From an uncultured Bacillota bacterium (GTDB lineage Bacteria; Bacillota; Clostridia; Peptostreptococcales; Anaerovoracaceae), in the NCBI GenBank assembly GCA_902465215.1, contig CABQMM010000053.1, positions 1-7,911 of the forward strand: a stretch of 7,911 nucleotides of DNA. The letters run 5' to 3'. Below the pieces are notes generated by a model. It was not told the DNA's origin, did no database searches, and worked only from the letters and a program-made list of their open reading frames with translations. The stretch's first letter is position 1. The number at the start of each line of letters is the position of its first letter. A program made the translations under genes and the position numbers. Of this stretch, positions 1-5,620 are shown piece by piece.

Positions 1-28
1 TATTATATTAATTCTAGGAGGCAAAAAT

Positions 29-1501
29 ATGTCAGAAACAAAACAACCACGCATGCCTAAGGTATGGGAAGCACTGATTCCGGTTGCAGCAATCATGGTC
101 TTTATGATTGTTGGAACTGTATTGTGGGGAATGGATCCTCATATTCCGCTGGTACTTGCATGTGTTGTAACAGCGTTCGTTGCAGCAGCTTGCGGATACA
201 AATGGGATGCCATTATCACGGGTGCGCTTGACAGCATCAAGAGTGCAGTAGAGGCGCTCGTTATCATTTTATGTGTAGGTATGCTCATCGGTTCATGGGT
301 ATGGGCAGGAACGATGCCGGCAATGGTATACTACGGCCTTAAATTTATCTCACCGAGCGTATTCCTTGCATTAGGTCTGGTACTTACGGCAATCGTTGGT
401 CTTGCAACAGGCTCTTCCTGGACAGCATCCGGTACAGTAGGCGTAGCACTTATGGGCGTTGCTATGGGTCTTGGAATCTCCGCTCCTCTGGCGGCAGGCA
501 TGATTATCGCAGGTGCTTATACTGGCGATAAGCTCTCTCCGTTATCCGACTCAACAAACGTAGCGGCCGCTGCAGCTGAAACACCGCTGTACGACCACGT
601 TGGTGCTATGATGACGACAACGGTTCCGAGCTTCTGTATTTCATTCGTACTTTACTTAATCGTAGGTTTCGTCGTAATTGATACATCCGGTTATGATGCA
701 ACCCTCGCACAGGGAATTATGGATGCGATTGCTGACAATTTCTATCTGTCACCGTGGATTATGATCCCTGTACTGGTTGTCATTTTCGCAGCAATTAAGA
801 GAATCCCGGCGATCCCGTCACTTCTTCTCGCTGCAGCAGTTGCGGCTGTAATTGCAATCTTTGCGCAGGGCGCATCCGTTCCTGATGTGCTTATCGGACT
901 TCAGGCAGGTTTCTCAATCGAAACAGGAAACGAATATGCAGACAGCCTTCTCAACAGAGGCGGCCTTGACTCCATGCTTTGGACCATTTCTTTAATCATG
1001 TTCGCGCTTGCATATGGCGGAATGATGGAAAAGTGCAGATTCGTGGAATCCCTTATGGGCGGAATCGTTAAGAGAGTGAAATCCACAGCAAGCCTTGTTG
1101 CTGCAACCATCATCACAGGTATCATCTGCGACGTGATTCTGACTGACCAGTACCTTGCAATCATGATTCCTTCCCGCATGTTCAGAGACGAATTCGATAA
1201 GAGAGATCTTTCGAGATCTTTCCTGTCCAGAACGACAGAAGACGGTGCAACTCTGTGGTCACCGATGATTCCTTGGAACGGATGCGGCGCTTATCAGGCT
1301 GCGACACTCGGCGTTCACAACTTTGCATTTATGCCTTATGCATTCGTTAACCTTATTAACCCGGTGCTTGCCGTTGTAATTACCGCATTCGGAAAAGGCA
1401 TTAAGTATAAAGAATACGATGGATTAAGAGGCGCTGAACTCAAGGCTGCAAAAGCTAAGAAAAAGGCGGAACTTGCAGCAGCAAAGAAAGCGGCAAAATA
1501 A
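29..1501 (+). CDS. nhaC: NhaC-family Na+/H+ antiporter
   Basis: A 490-residue polytopic inner-membrane protein. NhaC antiporters exchange cytoplasmic Na+ for external protons, which serves sodium export and pH control. Many hydrophobic segments are visible, for example about residues 14-33, 39-56, 73-93, 111-127, 199-216, 241-256, 262-280, 316-332 and 437-454. A conserved-looking loop GDKLSPLSDSTN at 166-177 and the preceding Ser/Thr/Gly-rich stretch GSSWTASGT at 128-136 are typical of this family. The tail from about 464 is rich in Lys and Ala and is probably cytoplasmic. The start is supported by AGGAGG at 17-22, six bases upstream. The stop TAA shares its last base with the next ATG, so the two genes are probably translationally coupled. 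Some NhaC-family members are malate/lactate or amino-acid-linked antiporters (MleN type), and the exact substrate cannot be read from sequence. The family call is firm and the substrate less so. Confidence 0.87.
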   Translation: MSETKQPRMPKVWEALIPVAAIMVFMIVGTVLWGMDPHIPLVLACVVTAFVAAACGYKWDAIITGALDSIKSAVEALVIILCVGMLIGSWVWAGTMPAMVYYGLKFISPSVFLALGLVLTAIVGLATGSSWTASGTVGVALMGVAMGLGISAPLAAGMIIAGAYTGDKLSPLSDSTNVAAAAAETPLYDHVGAMMTTTVPSFCISFVLYLIVGFVVIDTSGYDATLAQGIMDAIADNFYLSPWIMIPVLVVIFAAIKRIPAIPSLLLAAAVAAVIAIFAQGASVPDVLIGLQAGFSIETGNEYADSLLNRGGLDSMLWTISLIMFALAYGGMMEKCRFVESLMGGIVKRVKSTASLVAATIITGIICDVILTDQYLAIMIPSRMFRDEFDKRDLSRSFLSRTTEDGATLWSPMIPWNGCGAYQAATLGVHNFAFMPYAFVNLINPVLAVVITAFGKGIKYKEYDGLRGAELKAAKAKKKAELAAAKKAAK

Positions 1502-1917
1502 TGAAAGAGTATATTTCCATTGATACCAGGCAAACCCGTAAATCAACGCGTATTGCCGCCATTGCGGCAGGTTTGTTTTTCATTGGACTTGGCATCATCA
1601 GACCCTCTATTTATGCGGGTCTGATCGGTGCGGTCATGATTGCGGCAATGCTTCTGAGCAAAGAGACCGTTGTCAGTGAAGAGGGAATTGTCGTGAGGTA
1701 TGACGTTATCTTTTATCAATATAAAGAAGTATGGCCATGGGAAGAAATCAAGGAGATTCACAAAGAACTTTCACCGGACTGCAAACAGTACGGACTGCAT
1801 TTTATGAAGGATATCATGACCAAAAGGGTTGTCTTTCCGATTTCGGAGGCGAAAGAGGTTCTGGAGTTCGCGAAAGAAATGAATCCTGAAATTCACATCG
1901 GTAATGTGAACGAATAA
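1501..1917 (+). CDS. Small two-helix membrane protein, possibly PH-like (unknown function)
   Basis: A 138-residue protein that I do not recognise by name. Residues 1-16 are polar and basic. Two adjacent hydrophobic helices follow at about 17-33 and 36-52, and then a soluble domain at about 55-138. That domain has alternating beta-like stretches (TVVSEEGIVVRY, 57-68), a Trp-rich turn VWPWEEI at 77-83, and a final amphipathic helix around 115-127. The layout of two helices, then 'EEGIVVR', then a 'WEEI' strand resembles small bacterial PH-like (bPH) membrane proteins; this is an inference from pattern, not a match I can verify. The ATG overlaps the antiporter stop by one base and has no strong ribosome site of its own, which implies coupled translation with the transporter. 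It could be an accessory or regulatory subunit of the antiporter or an unrelated protein. A strong hairpin terminator follows directly. Confidence 0.8.
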   Translation: MKEYISIDTRQTRKSTRIAAIAAGLFFIGLGIIRPSIYAGLIGAVMIAAMLLSKETVVSEEGIVVRYDVIFYQYKEVWPWEEIKEIHKELSPDCKQYGLHFMKDIMTKRVVFPISEAKEVLEFAKEMNPEIHIGNVNE

Positions 1918-1946
1918 AAAAGAGGCTGTCGTGCAGACAGCCTTTT
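1916..1946. terminator. Bidirectional intrinsic terminator between convergent genes
   Basis: An 8-bp perfect stem AGGCTGTC (1923-1930) / GACAGCCT (1936-1943) closes a five-base loop GTGCA. On the plus strand it is followed by TTTT (1943-1946, overlapping the stem base). On the minus strand it is followed by CTC and then six T (1921-1916), so the T-tract is better for the minus-strand unit. It lies in the short gap between the stop of the plus-strand gene at 1917 and the stop of the minus-strand small gene at 1960, which is the expected place for a shared terminator. Confidence 0.9.
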
Positions 1947-1959
1947 AAAATCCAAATAT

Positions 1960-2142
1960 TCAGCGGCGTTCAAAACATTTTTTTAAGTAAGCGATTGCTG
2001 CAAGTCCACCGACAATCACACCGGCGTACTGCCATTTATCGCCGGGCTCAGCAAGTCCGAGCTGGGGCGCGAACAGGCAGGTCAGCGCGATAAGAATGCA
2101 GAATAACGCCTTAAAAAAAGAGCCTTTCTTAGTTATGTTCAT
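1960..2142 (-). CDS. 60-residue membrane protein overlapping the deoC 3' end
   Basis: A small hydrophobic protein with no family that I recognise. From the ATG at 2142 it is 60 residues. It has a basic N-terminus (MNITKKG), a hydrophobic segment at about 9-30 ([16 protein letters not shown] within it), a short polar loop (EPGDKWQ, 32-38), a second hydrophobic stretch at about 39-53, and a basic end KKCFERR. This suggests two short helices, or a cleavable signal followed by one helix. A longer frame opens upstream at 2196 but would be buried in deoC without a ribosome site. GGAGG at 2156-2152 sits nine bases before the ATG at 2142 and only three bases before another in-frame ATG at 2148, so 2142 is preferred. 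It overlaps the deoC coding end by 14 bases, implying the same mRNA and coupled translation. A clean ribosome site, a helix pattern and a terminator just after the stop support a real gene. Confidence 0.68.
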   Translation of the reverse strand: MNITKKGSFFKALFCILIALTCLFAPQLGLAEPGDKWQYAGVIVGGLAAIAYLKKCFERR

Positions 2143-2806
2143 TTTCATACACCTCCATAATTGCAACGGAAGCGGACGCTCCAAGCCGATCGGCACCGGC
2201 TTCGATCATCGCCATTGCCTGTGCGTAATCGCGGATTCCGCCGCTTGCTTTTACCTCAAGAGCATCGCCGACTGTTTTTTTCATTAGGGCAACATCTTCG
2301 ACCGTAGCGCCTGCAGAGTTAAAACCGGTTGATGTCTTCACGAAATGTGCTCCGGCTTCTTTTGCCAGCCTGCAGGCTTCTTCAATTTCAGAATCCGAAA
2401 GCAGACAGGTTTCAAGGATAACTTTGACGATGGCATTGTATTTCGCCGCCGCTTCCACGACCGCATAAATGTCTTCGCGGATATAGTCGTAATCTCCGTC
2501 CTTAAACACACCCACATTCAGAACCATATCCACTTCGGAAGCACCGTCTTTGCAAGCCTCTTCCGTTTCAAAAGCCTTCGTGGCAGTTGTGCAGGCACCT
2601 AGAGGGAATCCAACAACGGCAGCGATTTTCACGTCCGTACCGCGGAGATTTTCCATGCAGCGCGCCGCATAGCAGCTGTTGACGCATACGGAATAGAAGT
2701 CGTACTCGCGCGCTTCTTCACAGAGCTTGTCAATCTGCGCAGAGGTTGCCTCCGGCTTCAGAAGCGTGTGGTCAAAGTATTTATTCAAAGGTTTCATCAG
2801 TTTCAT
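2129..2806 (-). CDS. deoC: Deoxyribose-phosphate aldolase
   Basis: A 225-residue cytoplasmic TIM-barrel class I aldolase. It cleaves 2-deoxy-D-ribose 5-phosphate to glyceraldehyde 3-phosphate and acetaldehyde, the last step of deoxynucleoside breakdown. Family landmarks are all present: [10 protein letters not shown] near the N-terminus (12-21), the GFPLG motif (66-70), Asp93 in EVDMVLNVG, Lys128 in VKVILET, the Schiff-base Lys157 in FVKTSTGF, and the second active-site Lys186 in VKASGGIRD. The phosphate-binding end reads RLGASAS (207-213); many Gram-positive relatives have Gly at the last position, while E. coli DeoC also carries Ser residues after GAS. Length is normal for the short bacterial form. 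GGAGG at 2818-2814 is seven bases before the first ATG. An in-frame ATG at 2797 is also possible but worse spaced. The gene is not next to other deo or pdp genes, and it shares its mRNA with a small membrane protein that begins inside its 3' end. Confidence 0.96.
   Translation of the reverse strand: MKLMKPLNKYFDHTLLKPEATSAQIDKLCEEAREYDFYSVCVNSCYAARCMENLRGTDVKIAAVVGFPLGACTTATKAFETEEACKDGASEVDMVLNVGVFKDGDYDYIREDIYAVVEAAAKYNAIVKVILETCLLSDSEIEEACRLAKEAGAHFVKTSTGFNSAGATVEDVALMKKTVGDALEVKASGGIRDYAQAMAMIEAGADRLGASASVAIMEVYENEHN
2152..2156 (-). promoter_or_regulatory. Ribosome binding site that decides the small-gene start
   Basis: GGAGG read on the minus strand lies inside the last codons of deoC. 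Two in-frame ATG codons follow, at 2148 (three-base spacer) and 2142 (nine-base spacer). Normal spacing favours the second and gives a 60-residue product. Confidence 0.65.
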
Positions 2807-2830
2807 ATCTTTACCTCCAATATTGTCAAC

Positions 2831-2859
2831 AGTATATCATATTCCGGCTAAAATGAAAA
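2831..2859 (-). promoter_or_regulatory. Predicted sigma-A promoter for deoC (extended -10)
   Basis: Read on the minus strand: a -35-like TTTTCA (2859-2854), a 17-base spacer, and a -10 TATACT (2836-2831) preceded by TG plus one base (2839-2838), i.e. an extended -10 element. The predicted transcript start is near 2824, only a few bases before the ribosome site at 2818-2814, so the leader would be about 18 bases. It sits back to back with the plus-strand promoter at 2866-2894. Confidence 0.65.
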
Positions 2860-2865
2860 GACATA

Positions 2866-2894
2866 TTGCCAGAACGGGCCTTTGCGAATATAAT
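2866..2894 (+). promoter_or_regulatory. Near-consensus sigma-A promoter for the 161-residue membrane protein
   Basis: TTGCCA (2866-2871), a 17-base spacer and a perfect TATAAT (2889-2894). The predicted start is near 2901, about 20 bases before the ATG at 2922. This is the best promoter match in the window. Only six bases separate its -35 from the -35 of the divergent deoC promoter. Confidence 0.8.
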
Positions 2895-2921
2895 AAATAT
2901 ATCAAAACGAGAGGACAGAAT

Positions 2922-3407
2922 ATGGAAGAAGCAAGAGTAAGAAAACGAGTAGATCTTTTGGGAAGAATTAAGTGGATTGGGCTGTTTTTAGGCATGATTA
3001 TGTATTACGCAGTCACGCCGGCCTTCGGTGATATCATTGCGACGGCTTTGGCGTGCGTGGCGGCGACGTCGTTTTATATGATCTGTGATAAAGAGAGCAA
3101 AACGACGATTTGCGAATATGTTTCACAGCATCTTCACGATGCTTTGGTTAGAGCGGGACAGAAGGAAAGCGTTTTTGAGATTAAGGCGGCAAGGACGGGG
3201 CTGATTGTCCGCGTGTATCTGATACGCGCACACGAGAAAGCACCGCTCTGCACGAAGGCACTCCTTCATGCAATCTCTGAAAGCTGGTATCGCTCCAGGG
3301 TCTGGGTGACGCAGATTGTCGACCTGAACAGCGAAAATGAAATTGAAGAGGCACAGCAGACGCTCAACGAGGAACTTTTAGAGGATTTAAGGAAGCCAAA
3401 GGCTTGA
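2922..3407 (+). CDS. Membrane-anchored protein of unknown function, 161 residues
   Basis: I do not recognise a family. From the chosen ATG the protein has a charged N-terminus (MEEARVRKRVD), two hydrophobic segments at about 18-33 and 36-55, and then a soluble domain at about 57-161. That domain combines an amphipathic helix (ICEYVSQHLHDALVRAG, 63-79), a beta-like stretch (TGLIVRVYLIRA, 92-103) and a Glu-rich C-terminal helix (138-157), so it is probably cytoplasmic. The frame is open back to 2727, but that part runs antisense through deoC and through both promoters. The ATG at 2922 has GAGAGGA at 2909-2915 with a six-base spacer, and it follows a near-consensus promoter by about 20 bases, so it is the likely start. 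No U-tract terminator follows; the next promoter begins on its stop codon. Function is unknown. Confidence 0.8.
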   Translation: MEEARVRKRVDLLGRIKWIGLFLGMIMYYAVTPAFGDIIATALACVAATSFYMICDKESKTTICEYVSQHLHDALVRAGQKESVFEIKAARTGLIVRVYLIRAHEKAPLCTKALLHAISESWYRSRVWVTQIVDLNSENEIEEAQQTLNEELLEDLRKPKA

Positions 3408-3432
3408 AATCAGGCGAATTTTGGTATAAAAT
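3404..3432 (+). promoter_or_regulatory. Predicted promoter for the lysC-metG gene run
   Basis: TTGAAA (3404-3409), a 17-base spacer, and TAAAAT (3427-3432, five of six matches to TATAAT). Overlapping it is TATAAA at 3425-3430, preceded by TGG, which would act as an extended -10. The -35 overlaps the TGA stop of the preceding gene (3405-3407). The predicted start is near 3438, leaving a leader of roughly 55-60 bases before the lysC ATG. That is too short for a lysine riboswitch, and no T-box or attenuator is visible. Confidence 0.6.
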
Positions 3433-3495
3433 AATAGGATACATATGTGACAAGCCCACGGTATGGCAGGTTGCAAAAAATCAGGAGGTAGAGTT

Positions 3496-4836
3496 ATGGG
3501 CATTAAGGTCGCGAAGTTTGGCGGCTCATCCGTGGCAGACGGGATACAACTGACGAAAACAAAGGAAATTATCCGGCACGATCCGGACAGAAAATATATT
3601 GTGGTATCGGCACCGGGAAAGAGATTTGAAGGAGACAGCAAGATTACGGATATTTTATATCTGTGCAAAACGCATATCGAGCATAATCTGCCTTACGATC
3701 AGCTTTTTCAGGTTGTGGCAGACCGCTACATGGCAGTGGAAATCAATCTCGGAGTGAAGGTCGATCTGCTGAAACATTTTGATGAGATTCGTGAAAACCT
3801 CAGAAACAATCCTTCCGCAGACTATATTGCATCCAGAGGCGAATATCTGAATGCAATTCTGGTTGCGGCATTTTTAGAGTATGATTTTGTGGATACCGCA
3901 GGACTGATTAAGTTCGATGAAAAAGGAAGACTTCTCACCGAGGAGACCGATGCGGCACTCCGTGAAGAACTGGCGAAGCACGAAAGAGCAGTCCTTCCGG
4001 GATTCTATGGAAGCACGCCGGACGGAAAGATTAAGACCTTCTCACGCGGCGGCTCGGATATTACGGGCGCACTGGTAGCAAGAGCAGTTAAAGCGGATGT
4101 TTATGAGAACTGGACGGATGTATCGGGTTTCTTAATGGCAGACCCGAGAATCGTTTCGAACCCGAAGCAGATTCGTGAAATTTCATATAAAGAGCTCCGC
4201 GAGCTGTCTTACATGGGCGCCAGCGTCCTGCACGAAGATGCGATTTACCCTGCGAGAATGGCAAACGTTCCGATTAATATCCGCAACACGAATAAGCCGG
4301 AGGATCCGGGAACTTTCATCACTGCAGAGGTTTCAGAAAGCTTTGAAAACGATGAAAACCGCATCATAACGGGAATTGCCGGAAACAGAGACTTTACGGT
4401 TGTGGCAATTTACAAGAATATGATGAGCAGCGAGAGAGGATTCGTTAGAAAAATTCTGGATATCTTAGATGATTTTGACATAAACTTTGAACATCTGCCG
4501 AGCGGAATTGATACCGTTTCGGTTGTGATGTCGAATAAGGCAATCAACGGAAGACTGGAAGAAGTGCTGGATGAATTCCGCGCAAGACTCCGCCCGGACA
4601 GCATTGACGTTTTTGAGGATATGGCACTGATAGCAACCGTAGGTCACGGAATGTCCTATAGGCAGGGGGTTTCGGCAACACTGTTTGAAGGGCTTGCGGA
4701 TGCGGGTGTCAATATTCGAATGATTGAGCAGGGCTCCAGTGAAATGAACATCATTGTCGGCGTGAAGAACAAAGACTTTGAAAAGGCAATCCGGGCAATC
4801 TACAGAGCCTTTGTGGGAGACGAGGAGGAAGCATGA
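3496..4836 (+). CDS. lysC: Aspartate kinase with two C-terminal ACT domains
   Basis: A 446-residue cytoplasmic enzyme that phosphorylates L-aspartate to 4-aspartyl phosphate, the entry step to diaminopimelate/lysine, threonine and methionine. The amino-acid-kinase domain covers about residues 1-285. It shows the N-terminal KVAKFGGSS (4-12), ASRGEYLNA (112-120), the substrate/ATP loop FSRGGSDITG (182-191), TDVSGFLMADPR (207-218) and LHEDAIYPA (245-253). Two ACT regulatory domains follow at about 292-360 and 376-440, the second starting ALIATVGHGM and containing NIRMIEQGSSEMNIIVGV, so allosteric inhibition by a pathway amino acid is expected. There is no fused homoserine dehydrogenase; length matches monofunctional enzymes such as the Bacillus YclM type. 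The frame opens at 3463, but AGGAGG at 3483-3488 is seven bases before the ATG at 3496, and FGGSS is then at the normal distance. The TGA overlaps the next ATG as ATGA. Confidence 0.95.
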   Translation: MGIKVAKFGGSSVADGIQLTKTKEIIRHDPDRKYIVVSAPGKRFEGDSKITDILYLCKTHIEHNLPYDQLFQVVADRYMAVEINLGVKVDLLKHFDEIRENLRNNPSADYIASRGEYLNAILVAAFLEYDFVDTAGLIKFDEKGRLLTEETDAALREELAKHERAVLPGFYGSTPDGKIKTFSRGGSDITGALVARAVKADVYENWTDVSGFLMADPRIVSNPKQIREISYKELRELSYMGASVLHEDAIYPARMANVPINIRNTNKPEDPGTFITAEVSESFENDENRIITGIAGNRDFTVVAIYKNMMSSERGFVRKILDILDDFDINFEHLPSGIDTVSVVMSNKAINGRLEEVLDEFRARLRPDSIDVFEDMALIATVGHGMSYRQGVSATLFEGLADAGVNIRMIEQGSSEMNIIVGVKNKDFEKAIRAIYRAFVGDEEEA

Positions 4837-5471
4837 GAAAAATTGTAACGATCAGTCGTCAGTATGGAAGCGGCGGAAGAATTATAGGAAAAATTTTGGC
4901 GGAAAAACTGAATGTACCGTTTTATGACAAGGAAATCCTGGATATGGCCGCAGAACAGAGCGGCTATTCCAGAGAATTGATGGAAGGAACCGAGCTTAAG
5001 GCAAAGAGTAGCTTCGCGTACAATCTGGCGTCTGCTCTGAGCTTTAACGAAGGCGTCAGCGGCAGCCCGCTTTCTGTAAACGAAAAGCTGTTTTTAGCAC
5101 AGTTTCAGGTTATCAAGGAAATCGGGGACACCGATAAAGCGGTTATCGTCGGCAGATGCGCAGACTATGTGCTCCGCGACATGCCGGGCGTTACGAATGT
5201 ATTTATTTATGCAGAATATGAAGACAGACTGAAGCGTGCGGTTGAAGTTTACGGAGACGACGAGGCGAAGGTTAAGGACATTATTGCAACTTATGATAAA
5301 GCCAGACTGAATTACTACAACTATCACACAGGACAAAAATGGGGTGAATTCAAGAACTATAATCTGGCAATCAACAGCAGTTATATCAGTGAAGAGGAAG
5401 CTGCGAACTTAATCGTGGATTATGTACAGCACAGGAGGTATACGGATGAAAACAGGAATCATCAAGGCTGA
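4833..5471 (+). CDS. Cytidylate-kinase-like protein (Cytidylate_kin2 type)
   Basis: A 212-residue P-loop kinase-like protein. The N-terminus KIVTISRQYGSGGRIIGKIL (3-22) carries the glycine-rich nucleotide-binding loop of the cytidylate-kinase-like family. Further marks are YDKEIL (31-36), the hydrophobic strand with VIVGRCADYVL (104-114), VFIYAEYEDRLKRA (123-136), and the family-typical RLNYYNYHTGQKWGE (158-172) before a Ser-rich NSSYISEEEAANLIVDYV (181-198). These are seen in the sequence; the substrate is not known for this family, which differs from the canonical Cmk that acts on CMP. AGGAGG at 4823-4828, inside the last lysC codons, is four bases before the ATG, and the ATGA overlap with lysC implies coupled translation. 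The last ~10 residues (DENRNHQG) are polar and overlap the start of the next small gene. The family call is good; the reaction is unassigned. Confidence 0.88.
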   Translation: MRKIVTISRQYGSGGRIIGKILAEKLNVPFYDKEILDMAAEQSGYSRELMEGTELKAKSSFAYNLASALSFNEGVSGSPLSVNEKLFLAQFQVIKEIGDTDKAVIVGRCADYVLRDMPGVTNVFIYAEYEDRLKRAVEVYGDDEAKVKDIIATYDKARLNYYNYHTGQKWGEFKNYNLAINSSYISEEEAANLIVDYVQHRRYTDENRNHQG

Positions 5472-5619
5472 CGAGCCAAAGAAAAAGAACGGTAAAAAGG
5501 TTGTAAAAACCGTAGGCAGAACTATGGCGGCATTTCTTGCTGCAGGGGTTGCGCTTATCGCGCTGACGGACAAGGTTATGACCAAAGCATGTTCGCAGGA
5601 GAATGAGGAGGAAGAATAG
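5446..5619 (+). CDS. 57-residue single-helix membrane protein
   Basis: A small protein of no family that I recognise. It has a Lys-rich N-terminal half ([19 protein letters not shown], 7-25), one hydrophobic helix at about 27-41 ([14 protein letters not shown]), and an acidic tail ending ENEEEE. The charge pattern predicts a membrane protein with the basic end in the cytoplasm. AGGAGG at 5433-5438 is seven bases before the ATG at 5446; an upstream in-frame ATG at 5422 has no such site. The gene overlaps the kinase-like gene by 26 bases in another frame, and its TAG ends one base before the metG ATG. The ribosome site of metG lies inside its Glu codons. A good ribosome site, tight packing and a helix with opposed charges argue that it is translated. 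Role unknown. Confidence 0.72.
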   Translation: MKTGIIKADEPKKKNGKKVVKTVGRTMAAFLAAGVALIALTDKVMTKACSQENEEEE

Positions 5620-5620
5620 T

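Noticed and set aside
2824..2829. Perfect TTGACA on the minus strand just before deoC
   Set aside because: It falls at the predicted transcript start, and no -10-like sequence follows 17 bases downstream; that position is the deoC start codon.
2727..2921. N-terminal extension of the 161-residue protein
   Set aside because: It would cross both divergent promoters and run antisense through the deoC start. The ATG at 2922 has the ribosome site and correct promoter distance.
3393..3405. Small inverted repeat AAGCC-AAA-GGCTT at the end of the 161-residue gene
   Set aside because: It is only a five-pair stem, partly within codons and without a following T-tract, so it is unlikely to terminate transcription.
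3441..3448. Palindrome ACATATGT in the lysC leader
   Set aside because: An 8-bp AT-rich palindrome is expected by chance and has no second copy or conserved operator pattern nearby.
3438..3495. Lysine riboswitch or T-box in the lysC leader
   Set aside because: The leader is under 60 bases, far shorter than either element, and no T-box sequence or large stem is present.
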